DNA of 64,000 bases from Clostridium sp. CAG:221 (GCA_000435835.1 FR883370.1:1-64000), one strand, 5' to 3'; numbered from the stretch's first letter, positions 27,933-36,528 are shown. A program made the numbers and translations. The notes: generated from the letters alone by a model not told the origin.

Positions 27933-28829
27933 TCAGCCTTTTACTGAGCCCATCATTATACCTTTATCAAAATATTTTTGGAAAAATGGATACATAATTA
28001 ACAATGGTAAACTTGAAATTACTATTGTTGAATACTTTAATAATTCGGCCATCTTAGACATTTCAGCCATATTTTGTATATCAGCTATCATTCCTGTAGA
28101 TGGTGAATTTTGAATTAATATTGATCTTATTACTAGTTGTAGTGGCTGTAGCTTAGAATCATCTAAATAAATCATTGCATCAAAATATCCATTCCATTGA
28201 GCTACAAATTGGTATAACATCAATACTGCTATAATTGGTTTGCATACTGGTAACACTATTTTAAAGAAATGCTTTATTTCACTTGCTCCATCTATAGATG
28301 AAGCTTCTCTTAATTCTTTAGGTAGTGACTTAAAATATGTTTTTGCAAGCATTATATTCCATACATTTATGGCTCCTGGTAATAACATAGCCCATATAGT
28401 GTTTAAAAGATTTAATTTATCCATCAATAAATATGTTGGGATTAATCCTCCACCTAAAAACATAGTTATTACATATAAAGTGTTTATAAATGTCTTACCC
28501 ACAAACTTATCTTTTGATAACGGATATGCTGCCATAAGTGTAACTGCAACTGAAATTACTGCATATGAAATTGAATAAAAAATAGAATTTAAAAATCCTC
28601 TTAAAATCATATCATCTTGCAGAACTCTCTTATATCCATCTAATGACCATTTGCTAAAATCGAATGTTATTCCTTCACTGCTTAGCACAGTAGGATCTGT
28701 AAATGAAGCAATAACTATATATGCAAGTGGAATTATAATAGCAAGTAGAAAAATTCCTAGCAATATATATCCACTATTTAAAATAATTTTATCTGACATT
28801 GAAAGATTTCTTTTTCTTTTCTTTACCAT
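27933..28829 (-). CDS. Sugar ABC importer permease, YtcP/LplC type
   Basis: Inner-membrane permease with six predicted helices in 298 residues. The EAA-loop motif that contacts the ATPase is visible as LREASSIDGASEIKHFFKIVLP near residue 175-195, and the C-terminus ends KGIMMGSVKG, typical of the LplC/YtcP branch. It starts 9 nt after the partner permease gene, so translation is probably coupled. With 28839-29828 it forms the channel for the GH32/fructokinase pathway. Confidence 0.87.
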   Translation of the reverse strand: MVKKRKRNLSMSDKIILNSGYILLGIFLLAIIIPLAYIVIASFTDPTVLSSEGITFDFSKWSLDGYKRVLQDDMILRGFLNSIFYSISYAVISVAVTLMAAYPLSKDKFVGKTFINTLYVITMFLGGGLIPTYLLMDKLNLLNTIWAMLLPGAINVWNIMLAKTYFKSLPKELREASSIDGASEIKHFFKIVLPVCKPIIAVLMLYQFVAQWNGYFDAMIYLDDSKLQPLQLVIRSILIQNSPSTGMIADIQNMAEMSKMAELLKYSTIVISSLPLLIMYPFFQKYFDKGIMMGSVKG

Positions 28830-28838
28830 TTTACCCTC

Positions 28839-29828
28839 CTATAAGCCTACTTCTTCATCTTCGTTCATTTTCTTTATAGTTACATTCACCATAATAAGTA
28901 GTATTATATTTATTACTGAGTTAAATAATCCAACTGCTGTAGAGAAACTATAATCACCTAACTGTAACCCCATTCTGTAAGTATAAGTAGCTAATATATC
29001 AGATGTAGGCATATTTAAACTTGTTTGTAAAGCAAGTGCTTTTTCAAATCCTATACTCATTATTCCACCTACTGATAAAATAAATTGAATAATCATAATT
29101 GGCTTTATAGCTGGAATATCAACATTCCAAATCTGTTGAAAAATATTAGCTCCATCAATGACAGCAGCTTCTGTTAGTTCCTTACTTGAATTAGAAAGAG
29201 CTGCGGTGTAAATAATAGACGCCCAACCTGCCCCTTGCCAAATTCCACTGGCAATATATATAGTACGGAATGCTTCTGGCTTAGTCATAAAATTAATTGA
29301 TGTTCCCAAAAATTGATTTACAGGTCCAACAGGAGATAAAAATAATATAATCATACCTGATATTACTATTACAGAAATAAAGTTTGGTGCATAAATTATT
29401 AATTGCACTATTTTCTTTATTCTTTCACTTTTTACCCTAGTTAAAAGTAAAGCTAAAATAATTGGTACTGGAAATCCCCATAACAATCCATAAACGCTTA
29501 ATTTTAAAGTATTCATCAGTAAGGTCATAAAATCTGGTGAGGACATAAATCTTTGGAAATGTTTTAATCCAACCCACTCACTTCCTAGTATTCCACTGAT
29601 AGGGTTATAGTCTTCAAAAGCAATTAGTATTCCACCTATAGGAATATACTTAAAAATTATTAACAACAGTAATGGAGGTAATGTAAAAAACAAATATAAC
29701 TGGTAGTTTTTTTTCATATAATCTAATTTTTTATAAATACTTACTTTTAAATCTTGCTTTTTACTGCTGAAAAATTCTCCCTGTATTTTTTCATTTGTAA
29801 CTAAAACATCACTTTTTAGCTCTCTCAA
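28839..29828 (-). CDS. Sugar ABC importer permease, YteP/LplB type
   Basis: First gene of the intact sucrose-type operon; a 329-residue permease with an N-terminal cytoplasmic stretch of about 35 residues and six helices. The EAA loop is visible as LTEAAVIDGANIFQQIWNVDIP, and GLKHFQRFM near residue 105 is typical of the LplB/YteP branch. The operon promoter should lie in the 305-bp gap shared with a divergent LacI-family regulator gene. A TTG or other upstream start is possible, but ATG 29828 keeps the family's usual length. Confidence 0.87.
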   Translation of the reverse strand: MRELKSDVLVTNEKIQGEFFSSKKQDLKVSIYKKLDYMKKNYQLYLFFTLPPLLLLIIFKYIPIGGILIAFEDYNPISGILGSEWVGLKHFQRFMSSPDFMTLLMNTLKLSVYGLLWGFPVPIILALLLTRVKSERIKKIVQLIIYAPNFISVIVISGMIILFLSPVGPVNQFLGTSINFMTKPEAFRTIYIASGIWQGAGWASIIYTAALSNSSKELTEAAVIDGANIFQQIWNVDIPAIKPIMIIQFILSVGGIMSIGFEKALALQTSLNMPTSDILATYTYRMGLQLGDYSFSTAVGLFNSVINIILLIMVNVTIKKMNEDEEVGL

Positions 29829-29972
29829 TATAATCTCATCCCTTCTTATAATTTTAGAAACAATTCCGCTTACCTTTATACCATTGCAAACATTTTCATT
29901 TCTCTATAAACTAATATTATCACCATTATTTTACATTGTCAACTATTTTTGTTACATTTACCAATATTTTAC

Positions 29973-30014
29973 TTTTATATTGTAAACTATATACTTTTTA
30001 TATTGTAAACTATA
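29973..30014. promoter_or_regulatory. Tandem repeat, candidate operator in divergent promoter region
   Basis: The 19-mer TTTTATATTGTAAACTATA occurs at 29973-29991 and 29996-30014, a 23-bp period (about two helical turns). Related stretches (TTGTTACA, TTGTAACAATA) flank it. It lies between the ABC operon and its divergent LacI-type regulator, so these are good candidates for that regulator's sites. The rest of the 305-bp gap is AT-rich with no other clear element. Confidence 0.55.
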
Positions 30015-30133
30015 CTCTTTTACTTTTGTAACAATAATTATGTATTTATCTTTTATTTTTATAGTTAGTTTGCTATACTTATTATAAATATTTTAAAAAT
30101 TTGTAAATTTGTAAAAATGAGGAGTTATAAATA

Positions 30134-31180
30134 ATGCAAAACAAGAAAATTACAGCACAAGATATAGCTGATAAATTAAATATATCAAGAAACACTGTTT
30201 CCAAAGCGCTAAATAATACTGGAAATATATCTGAAGATACTAAGATGAAAGTAATCCAAACTGCATTTGAGATGGGCTATAAGAATTTTTCTCAAGAAAA
30301 TAAAAATATTACTTTTAAAAATAAAGAAATTGCACTTTTTACCACTAATATGCCAAACTCTTCACACTTTGGTTCTAAATTTTTATCTGGATTTGAAAAA
30401 AAGATAAGTAGTTTGGGGATAAAGTTATCAATATATATAATTAGAGAAGATGATTTACTCTCTAGAAAGCTACCAAGCAACTTTCAAACTGAATTAATAG
30501 ATGCAATTATTTGCATAGAAATGTTTGATGCTAATTATAGCAACTTTATTTGTAAGCTAGGAATTCCTACACTGTTCATCGATTGCCCTACTACTAAAGA
30601 ATGTCCTAATCTTGAATCAGATATTCTACTGATGGAAAATTATAATAGTGTTTATACTGTAACTAAAAACCTAATAAATAATGGTTGTAAAAATATAAGT
30701 TTCGTAGGTGATCCTAATCATTGCCAAAGCTTTTATGAACGTTGGCAAGGATACTGCTCAGCATTACTTGATTATAATATTCAACTTGATAAAAGCACAT
30801 GTATATTAGATAATGATTCAAATCCATATTCAGATTCTTCATGGCTTAGAGATAATATTAAGAAACTAGATAAACTTCCTGATGCATTTATCTGTGCAAA
30901 TGATTTTATTGCTGTATCATTGGTAAATGCTTTAAAATCAATTAATATTTCTATTCCTGAAGATACTTTAGTATGTGGGTTTGATGGTTCATTGGAGGCA
31001 AAAATTATAGTACCTCAACTTACTACTATTACTATTCCTAGTTATGATATGGGCAATTTAGCAGCTGAATTAATTATTTCACGTATCAAAGATAATTCTA
31101 CGCCATTTAAAACTGTTCATGTAAAAACCTCAATAGACTATAGGGAGTCAAAAGGTTTTAATATTATTAATACATTATAA
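30134..31180 (+). CDS. LacI-family regulator of the ABC sucrose operon
   Basis: A 348-residue regulator with N-terminal helix-turn-helix (ITAQDIADKLNISRNTVSKAL) and a periplasmic-binding-like effector domain ending with TTITIPSYDMGNLAAELI. It lacks a conventional hinge LANG motif after the HTH; its linker reads KNFSQENKN, so DNA affinity may differ from classic LacI. The ribosome site GAGGAG lies 9 nt before the ATG. Its position divergent to the ABC importer operon points to local control. It is distinct from the ScrR-like regulator at 22699-23712. Confidence 0.85.
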   Translation: MQNKKITAQDIADKLNISRNTVSKALNNTGNISEDTKMKVIQTAFEMGYKNFSQENKNITFKNKEIALFTTNMPNSSHFGSKFLSGFEKKISSLGIKLSIYIIREDDLLSRKLPSNFQTELIDAIICIEMFDANYSNFICKLGIPTLFIDCPTTKECPNLESDILLMENYNSVYTVTKNLINNGCKNISFVGDPNHCQSFYERWQGYCSALLDYNIQLDKSTCILDNDSNPYSDSSWLRDNIKKLDKLPDAFICANDFIAVSLVNALKSINISIPEDTLVCGFDGSLEAKIIVPQLTTITIPSYDMGNLAAELIISRIKDNSTPFKTVHVKTSIDYRESKGFNIINTL

Positions 31181-31203
31181 AACTAGTTAATTTAACTAGT
31201 TTT
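31179..31203 (+). terminator. Intrinsic terminator of LacI-type gene
   Basis: AAAACTAGTTAA / TTAACTAGTTTT around a single T, overlapping the stop codon. Confidence 0.75.
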
Positions 31204-31210
31204 ATATTTT

Positions 31211-31231
31211 ACCGGTTACACAACCGGTTAC
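31211..31231. promoter_or_regulatory. Tandem ACCGGTTAC motif, orphan operator candidate
   Basis: ACCGGTTAC occurs twice with a 3-nt spacer. Each copy contains the palindrome ACCGGT / AACCGGTT seen upstream of the scr genes. No gene starts nearby on either strand; the 259-bp gap otherwise holds only the two flanking terminators. Confidence 0.5.
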
Positions 31232-31360
31232 TTTCTTTATCTTACCACTTACATATATCCCTTTAAAGACTTTTCTTATTTTAAGTATTAATAAATCATA
31301 ATTTTTATCTATATTATGTTGTTTAGTTATTTTGAATCTCTTTCAAAAATATAATAGCTA

Positions 31361-31405
31361 AATATACCCATAAATAAGATATATTATCTTATTTATGGGT
31401 ATATT
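31361..31405. terminator. AT-rich long hairpin at HNH gene 3' end
   Basis: A 21-bp perfect stem (31361-31381 and 31385-31405, loop TAT), about 35 nt past the HNH gene stop. Confidence 0.7.
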
Positions 31406-31439
31406 AAACTAATTAAGTTGTAAGTATTTTATTTATTCT

Positions 31440-31742
31440 TTACCTCTTGCTTTTCTTTCTTACTTCCCTAGACTTTTTTATGGATAGCTTCTTTGATGGA
31501 CATTGCTTTTTTACATACTTAAGATATTTTTCAATCTTATAATCACATTTAAGTTTTTCTAAAGTATTGAGTCTCATGGCAAGTTCCTTATTAGTATATA
31601 AGGCATGAATTTGTTTATGGCAATCTTCGCATAACAATACGGTTTCCTTATCTCTTCCTCCCTTTTCCCTGGGAATAAGATGATGTTCTGTAAGTTTAGG
31701 CACGCCAGATCTTTTACATAATTCGCAAACAAGTTCATTCAT
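31440..31742 (-). CDS. Small HNH-endonuclease-fold protein
   Basis: A 100-residue protein whose first 50 residues form an HNH metal finger: C-EL-C near residue 6, then TEHHLIPREKGG with the catalytic His pair, and LLCEDCHKQIH with the second Cys pair and metal His. The C-terminal half is Lys/Arg-rich and probably binds nucleic acid. HNH proteins of this size occur as free-standing genes and in phages; no other phage gene is adjacent. It is monocistronic, and its function is not assigned beyond probable nucleic-acid binding or cleavage. Confidence 0.8.
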   Translation of the reverse strand: MNELVCELCKRSGVPKLTEHHLIPREKGGRDKETVLLCEDCHKQIHALYTNKELAMRLNTLEKLKCDYKIEKYLKYVKKQCPSKKLSIKKSREVRKKSKR

Positions 31743-31837
31743 TTCTTATCTCCATATTTAATTATTATATTCCCTTAATATTTTTAACAAATTTATATAA
31801 TATATTTATCAATTAATCTATTTCTATAAAAATCTAT

Positions 31838-32746
31838 TTACCTAGATATAAATTTATCCACTATCTTTTTAGAATAATTATAAGCTTTATATAATCTAGG
31901 ATTAGCTTTCTCCTCTTCTTTTTCTTTAATAAACTTTACCATTTCCACTATAGGCATAAGCTTGTTCATAGTATCATTATATCCTTCATTTATCCGTATT
32001 CTTTTAGCATCTGCATCTAAATTCAAAGTTCCATTTAAAGTATTTTCCACAAGTCTTTCAGGAGAAATTATTATTAATTTTGCCTCTGGATAAAGACTCC
32101 TATCTATTGTTACTTCCTTGGAAAGCAGTACAACAATTATTATGTCACATCCCTCATCATAAACTGGCTGTATAGGCGTATTATCCACCATACCACCATC
32201 AATATATTTATCTCCTAACACTTCTGTACTATCATAAATTAACGGAAGTGATGCCGAAGCTAAAATCATTTTCCTAGCTTCATTCTCTTCATAATCATTT
32301 ATTCTGAAATATTTAACAGAACACTCTGGAATCTTAGTACATGCAGCATAACATATTTTATTGTTTTCATTAATTTTATTACAATCAATATACTTATTTA
32401 ATACTTCAATAGCGCCTTCATTACTTATTGCACCATGATCTAATTTATCACTTAAGAATCTCATTGCAAGCTGTGGGCTTTTTCCGCCTAAATATAGTCC
32501 AATTCCTCTTTTTATTAATTCCTTTTTACTGATTGGTACTAGCTTGTCCATAGTAACTTCATCCCATAATTTTTCTGCTTTTTCCAAATCATCCATGGCA
32601 AATAAAGCTGCGTTAAAAGCTCCAATAGATGTTCCTGAAAAAACTGAGATATACTTATTTAAGTTAAGCTCCTTTAATGCTTTCCATACTCCAAGTTCAT
32701 ATGCACCTTTTCCGCCTCCACCTGATAAAACTAACCCTATCTTCAT
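31838..32746 (-). CDS. Patatin-like phospholipase
   Basis: Patatin-family serine acyl hydrolase acting on membrane lipids or lipoproteins. The oxyanion-hole loop VLSGGGGKGAYELG is at the N-terminus, the nucleophile motif GTSIG (Ser near residue 40) lies in FSGTSIGAFNAALFA, and the catalytic Asp is in YIDGGMVDNTP near 190. It is 302 residues long with no signal peptide, so it is cytoplasmic or membrane-associated. It differs from the tandem patatin pair at 36.5-38.5 kb, which shares another sub-type. ATG 32746 follows an AGGTGAAAAAGG stretch. Confidence 0.88.
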   Translation of the reverse strand: MKIGLVLSGGGGKGAYELGVWKALKELNLNKYISVFSGTSIGAFNAALFAMDDLEKAEKLWDEVTMDKLVPISKKELIKRGIGLYLGGKSPQLAMRFLSDKLDHGAISNEGAIEVLNKYIDCNKINENNKICYAACTKIPECSVKYFRINDYEENEARKMILASASLPLIYDSTEVLGDKYIDGGMVDNTPIQPVYDEGCDIIIVVLLSKEVTIDRSLYPEAKLIIISPERLVENTLNGTLNLDADAKRIRINEGYNDTMNKLMPIVEMVKFIKEKEEEKANPRLYKAYNYSKKIVDKFISR

Positions 32747-33006
32747 CCTTTTTCACCTACTATTTTTTTAAATCCACTTAATTTTTTATACCTTAATTAT
32801 ACTTTATTTATAATTCATCATCAAAATTTTCCTATACCTATAACAAAAGAAATTCATCTATTGAACTTTTTATTAATACAATGACTTCTTCATTAACTCG
32901 CCTCCTAATAGTAATTCTATTCACAAAAAATAAATATATAATACTAGACACTTTTTAAAATATGTTGAATATACTGTAGTATATAAATGTTCAGGAGGTA
33001 ACTAGC

Positions 33007-33135
33007 ATGTATAATAACAACTGCTGCTGTAATCCTTGTCAATGCTATAATGGATACTATGGAAACTATGGTTATGGAAATTTTGGTTTTAACAATAGCT
33101 TATACTGGCTTCCATTATTATTTTTATTCTTTTAA
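33007..33135 (+). CDS. Tiny Cys/Tyr/Gly-rich protein, possible spore-associated peptide
   Basis: A 42-codon ORF with an excellent ribosome site (CAGGAGGTAAC, 7 nt from ATG). The peptide begins MYNNNCCCNPCQC, continues with Tyr/Gly/Asn repeats (YYGNYGYGNFGFNN) and ends in a hydrophobic tail WLPLLFLFF. The composition and hydrophobic C-terminus resemble small YjcZ/SscA-type sporulation proteins of Firmicutes, but Cys clusters are unusual there. It stands alone between two larger genes. Family assignment is tentative; that it is a real gene is well supported. Confidence 0.7.
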   Translation: MYNNNCCCNPCQCYNGYYGNYGYGNFGFNNSLYWLPLLFLFF

Positions 33136-33326
33136 ATTTTTTATTAATTAGTTTTCTTTGGCATATGAATTTTTCGTATGCCATTTATATTTATGACAAA
33201 TAAATTAAGTACATCATATATTATTATTGAATTTAGAGATTAACTTTACATTATGTAAAAATAATTAATTTAAAATTATATAATAAATATCTAAAATATT
33301 TACTACTTATTCTTGGAGAGGTTTAT

Positions 33327-34178
33327 ATGAAATTTATTATTTTTGGGGATTCTAAAGGAAAAGACAATGGTATAAATAAAAAAGTTTTAAATAGCTTGTT
33401 AAAATCATCTAAAAAATATGCTCCTTCACCTGATTTTATAGTAATTTGTGGCGATTCAATTGCTGGTTCAAAAGACCCTAAACTTTTAAAACTCCAACTT
33501 GAAGATTTTAATAGCATAATAAATAAACATTATCCAAGCGCCCATATTTTACCTGTAATTGGTAATCATGAAGTTAATATAAATCCTACAGATGATCGCT
33601 TTGAAAAAATATTTGCATCAATTTATGATAATATGATTCCTGAAAGCAATTGTCTTGTGGAATATAATAAAACAGTATACTTCTTAGACTTTTCTAATAT
33701 ACGGATTATTGTTCTAAACTCATTTCACTATGGTGAAATTCAAAAAGTTAGTGAAATAGTTCTTAATTGGCTTAAGGAAATAACAGCTGATTGCACTAAG
33801 AAAAAACTCCTTTTCATACATTCTCCACTTTTTCCAACAGGAGCTCATTTAGGGCACTGTTTAGATTTATATACAGCTAATCGTGATGATTTATTAGTTA
33901 CTATAGAAGAATGTAGCATTGATGCTGTTTTTTGCGGACATGAGCATAATTACTCTAGACGCCTTATAAATAAAACTGATAATCTAAAAGACTTATATCA
34001 AATTATAACTGGTGGTGCTGGTGAAAAGCTTAGAGATAAATATAAAAGTAAGAAAGATGTAATAGTTGCACCTATTGCCGAATATCATTATTTACTTGCT
34101 GATTCATACCATGATTATATTAAAATTACAGCCATAAATATTAAAGGTAAAATATTAGATCAATTTATTATAGAATAG
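33327..34178 (+). CDS. Calcineurin-like metallophosphoesterase
   Basis: A 283-residue two-metal phosphoesterase. Metal-ligand motifs appear in canonical order: FGDSKG near residue 4, ICGDSIAG near 40, GNHEVN near 75, LFIHSPLF near 160 and FCGHEHNYSRR near 208. There is no signal peptide, which suggests a cytoplasmic enzyme on an unknown phosphodiester or phosphomonoester. In the first motif the usual D-x-H is D-x-K (GDSKG), so metal binding there may be altered. GGAGAGG precedes the start. It is monocistronic with its own terminator. Confidence 0.85.
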   Translation: MKFIIFGDSKGKDNGINKKVLNSLLKSSKKYAPSPDFIVICGDSIAGSKDPKLLKLQLEDFNSIINKHYPSAHILPVIGNHEVNINPTDDRFEKIFASIYDNMIPESNCLVEYNKTVYFLDFSNIRIIVLNSFHYGEIQKVSEIVLNWLKEITADCTKKKLLFIHSPLFPTGAHLGHCLDLYTANRDDLLVTIEECSIDAVFCGHEHNYSRRLINKTDNLKDLYQIITGGAGEKLRDKYKSKKDVIVAPIAEYHYLLADSYHDYIKITAINIKGKILDQFIIE

Positions 34179-34179
34179 T

Positions 34180-34224
34180 CATAACCCCTACAAAATAATT
34201 TAAATTTATATTGTAGGGGTTATG
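34180..34224. terminator. Intrinsic terminator, bidirectional
   Basis: A 14-bp perfect stem (CATAACCCCTACAA / TTGTAGGGGTTATG) between the convergent phosphoesterase and degV genes. Confidence 0.85.
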
Positions 34225-34283
34225 ATTGTTTTAGCAATTCAATTATTTATCTGTATATTCCTTAATTCTAGATTAATTAAAGC

Positions 34284-35135
34284 TTATTTTAAAGCATCAT
34301 GCTTCTTAATATGTTGTATTGAAATACATCCTGGTCCACCTTGAGTAGTGAAAGCTGGTCCTAATAATCCCATTTCAATATCAGCATCTGGCATAGCTGA
34401 TAATATTATTTTCTTAACTTCCTCTGCCACCTCTTCATTACATGCATGATAAACATAAAGCTTATGTTGAGAATTTATACCATCCTCTGCCATCTGTTCT
34501 ATTATCTTTTGAACAGCTTTTTTATAAGTACGCTTTGTGGTAAACTTTACTAAAGATTTCTTATCCTCTGACATTGTCATTACAGGAACTAACTTTATCG
34601 CACTTCCTATCTTACCAACTATTGAAGATATTCTTCCACCTCGCACTAAATAATCAAAATCATGTGGAATTAAATATGATTTAGATTCTTTTAAAGCCTT
34701 ATTAATTTCATCAACTATTTCTTTGCATTCTTTTCCTTCTTCCACAAGTGTTACTGCTAAGTCTACTAAATATTTTTGTGGACCACATAAAGTTTCTGAA
34801 TTGATTACATGTATACGCTCTGGATTTTTAGCCATTCCTCTTGCTACACAAGCTGAATTATATGTACCAGATAAACCATCAGCCATTGAAATATTTATTA
34901 TTTCATCTTCTTCATACTGATTGTACATGTCAACAACATGTCCAATTGATGGTTGAGATGAAGTTGGTATATGTCCTTCATTTATTATATTTATAAATTC
35001 TTCTGTTTCTATATCTTCGTATTCTCTATAATTTTTACCATTTATGTGTACTGTTAGTGAGGCAATTGTTATATTCTTTTTTTGACCTTTTTTCTCTGAA
35101 TAAAGTGATGATGAATCTGATATTATTCTAATCAT
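34284..35135 (-). CDS. DegV family fatty-acid-binding protein (second copy)
   Basis: A 283-residue DegV/FakB-type lipid carrier. Hallmarks: ISDSSSLY at the N-terminus, TSSQPS near residue 57, ADGLSGTYNSA near 85, INSETLCGPQ near 110, DYLVRGGRISS near 160 and GPAFTTQGGPG near the C-terminus. It is only moderately similar to the copy at 3565-4413, so the two may carry different fatty acids. The upstream 240-bp gap is AT-rich, with a weak stem (AGTTTTTAAAACT) near 35191 and no clear promoter. Confidence 0.88.
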   Translation of the reverse strand: MIRIISDSSSLYSEKKGQKKNITIASLTVHINGKNYREYEDIETEEFINIINEGHIPTSSQPSIGHVVDMYNQYEEDEIINISMADGLSGTYNSACVARGMAKNPERIHVINSETLCGPQKYLVDLAVTLVEEGKECKEIVDEINKALKESKSYLIPHDFDYLVRGGRISSIVGKIGSAIKLVPVMTMSEDKKSLVKFTTKRTYKKAVQKIIEQMAEDGINSQHKLYVYHACNEEVAEEVKKIILSAMPDADIEMGLLGPAFTTQGGPGCISIQHIKKHDALK

Positions 35136-35376
35136 TTTTATTTCCCCATTCCTCTATATTTTACTTAATTTATCCAAAACCTAATAACGTAGTTTTTAAA
35201 ACTACTTGTTTTCAGATTATCACACCACACATTTTTTGTCAATATTCTTCATCATATTCACTTCTTAATCAATAACTATTATTAAAAGATGCTTTTATAT
35301 TTTCTATCACTAAAATGTATACAAATTTTTTTCTAAAGCAAACTATATGTAGAAATTATTTTAGGAGGTCTTTTTA

Positions 35377-36000
35377 ATGAAATTTAAAATTAAATCTTTA
35401 CTAATTGTATCTCTATCTATAAGCATGCTTTTATTATCTGGATGTGGCAACGATACTTCTAATAATGTCTCAGATAACTCTAACAACACTAATACAACTG
35501 ATAACTCTGCAGCTGACAATTCTACAAATAATAATTCTAATAACACTGCTGCTCCTACTAATGAAGAATACTATACATATTTGACAGATAGATATAATTA
35601 TTATTTTGATAATTATGCCTTAGATACTACATATGATATATATGTAGATGACTTCACTTTTGACGATACATATGATGAGTTTATAACAGTTTATAACGGA
35701 AATTATGAGGATTTAAAAAGAGATTTAGTATCATTTAAAAATGATTTAGAAACTAATGTTGCTAAAGGAAATGCTGAAGTTGATAAAGTTAATGCAGAAG
35801 TTATAACTTCAATTGATAAAGCAATTATATCTGTGGATGATTATAATTCAACTTTTTCTGAAAAAGCCAAGGATTATGCTAAATTATCTAAAGATGAGAT
35901 TATTAAGGGATTAAGAGCTTTAGCACGAGCTCCTCATGATGCAAGAATGGAATTACACAAATTAGTAACTGACGCTAAGAATACTTTAGGCATTCAATAG
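35377..36000 (+). CDS. Lipoprotein with Asn/Thr/Ser-rich linker, unknown function
   Basis: A 207-residue exported lipoprotein: signal peptide MKFKIKSLLIVSLSISMLLL, then lipobox LLSGC with lipidated Cys near residue 23. Residues 24-60 form a low-complexity Asn/Thr/Ser/Ala linker, probably spanning part of the wall. The remainder is a soluble domain rich in Tyr and Asp (YYTYLTDRYNYYF, YVDDFTFDD) followed by a long amphipathic helical stretch. No known domain is recognised. AGGAGG precedes the start. Confidence 0.8.
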   Translation: MKFKIKSLLIVSLSISMLLLSGCGNDTSNNVSDNSNNTNTTDNSAADNSTNNNSNNTAAPTNEEYYTYLTDRYNYYFDNYALDTTYDIYVDDFTFDDTYDEFITVYNGNYEDLKRDLVSFKNDLETNVAKGNAEVDKVNAEVITSIDKAIISVDDYNSTFSEKAKDYAKLSKDEIIKGLRALARAPHDARMELHKLVTDAKNTLGIQ

Positions 36001-36002
36001 TT

Positions 36003-36034
36003 TTAAAAGATAGTAGAAACTCTACTATCTTTTT
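36003..36034. terminator. Intrinsic terminator
   Basis: AAAAGATAGTAGA / TCTACTATCTTTT stem with T-run, shared by the lipoprotein gene and the convergent small gene. Confidence 0.82.
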
Positions 36035-36038
36035 TCTA

Positions 36039-36203
36039 TTAATCATCACTACATACACACAATGAATGTTGCAACTCTATATATTCTTCCTTTGATAAAG
36101 ATTTTAAGTATTCATCATAATGCTCCTCACTACAAAACTCCCCTATTTTATTAACTAGGTAATCTTTATCTAATTCTCTTTTACAATATAAACATTTTTT
36201 CAT
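36039..36203 (-). CDS. 54-residue zinc-finger-like protein
   Basis: A small ORF with a clear ribosome site (AAAGGAG, 6 nt upstream). The peptide starts MKKCLYCKRELDKDY and continues GEFCSEEHYDEYLKSL, giving C-X2-C ... C-X3-H ligands like a treble-clef/MYM-type zinc knuckle, and ends with a second Cys pair (HSLCVCSDD). It is probably a metal-binding adaptor; the function is unknown. It is followed by a shared terminator and preceded by the YjdF remnant on the same strand. Confidence 0.72.
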   Translation of the reverse strand: MKKCLYCKRELDKDYLVNKIGEFCSEEHYDEYLKSLSKEEYIELQHSLCVCSDD

Positions 36204-36250
36204 ACATTTCTCCTTTAATGGCCTTTATGCTTTTTTCTTTATCTGTTTAA

Positions 36251-36499
36251 TTACAAACTGTCTTTGATTTTCTTCTTACGTTCAATTTTATTCTCTTCAT
36301 AAGCTTTTGACAAGGCAATTTGTGCTTTTGTTCCAATAGTTTTCTTTTTAAGCTCCTTATTGATTTCTCTCTGCAACCTTTTAGGATTTTCTTTTTTCTC
36401 TATAATATTCTTATTCTCCATTTTTGAGCTAGAAAAATTTAATTTATATTGCTTCTTTATTATAAAATGAAATTTAATTGCTACAACTTTACATAACAA
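36251..36499 (-). pseudogene. C-terminal remnant of a YjdF-family (DUF2992) protein
   Basis: The segment NPKRLQREINKELKKK followed by GTKAQIALSKAYEENK matches the conserved basic C-terminal part of YjdF proteins. The N-terminal domain of the family is absent. The sequence before MENKN (MLCKVVAIKF...) has no family resemblance, opens with a TTG and has no ribosome site. I read it as a truncated gene. YjdF genes elsewhere are preceded by an azaaromatic-sensing riboswitch; none is visible here, where the space is taken by the divergent patatin gene. Confidence 0.65.
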
Positions 36500-36528
36500 G
36501 CATATAATAAAATTAGGAGGTGATTTAT

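Noticed and set aside
31440..31742. Prophage or restriction system based on the HNH protein
   Set aside because: No capsid, integrase, methylase or other phage or restriction gene is nearby.
32880..32915. Mini-ORF on the minus strand behind AGGAGGCGAG (MKKSLY-stop)
   Set aside because: Only six codons; no regulatory structure or downstream gene on that strand supports a leader role.
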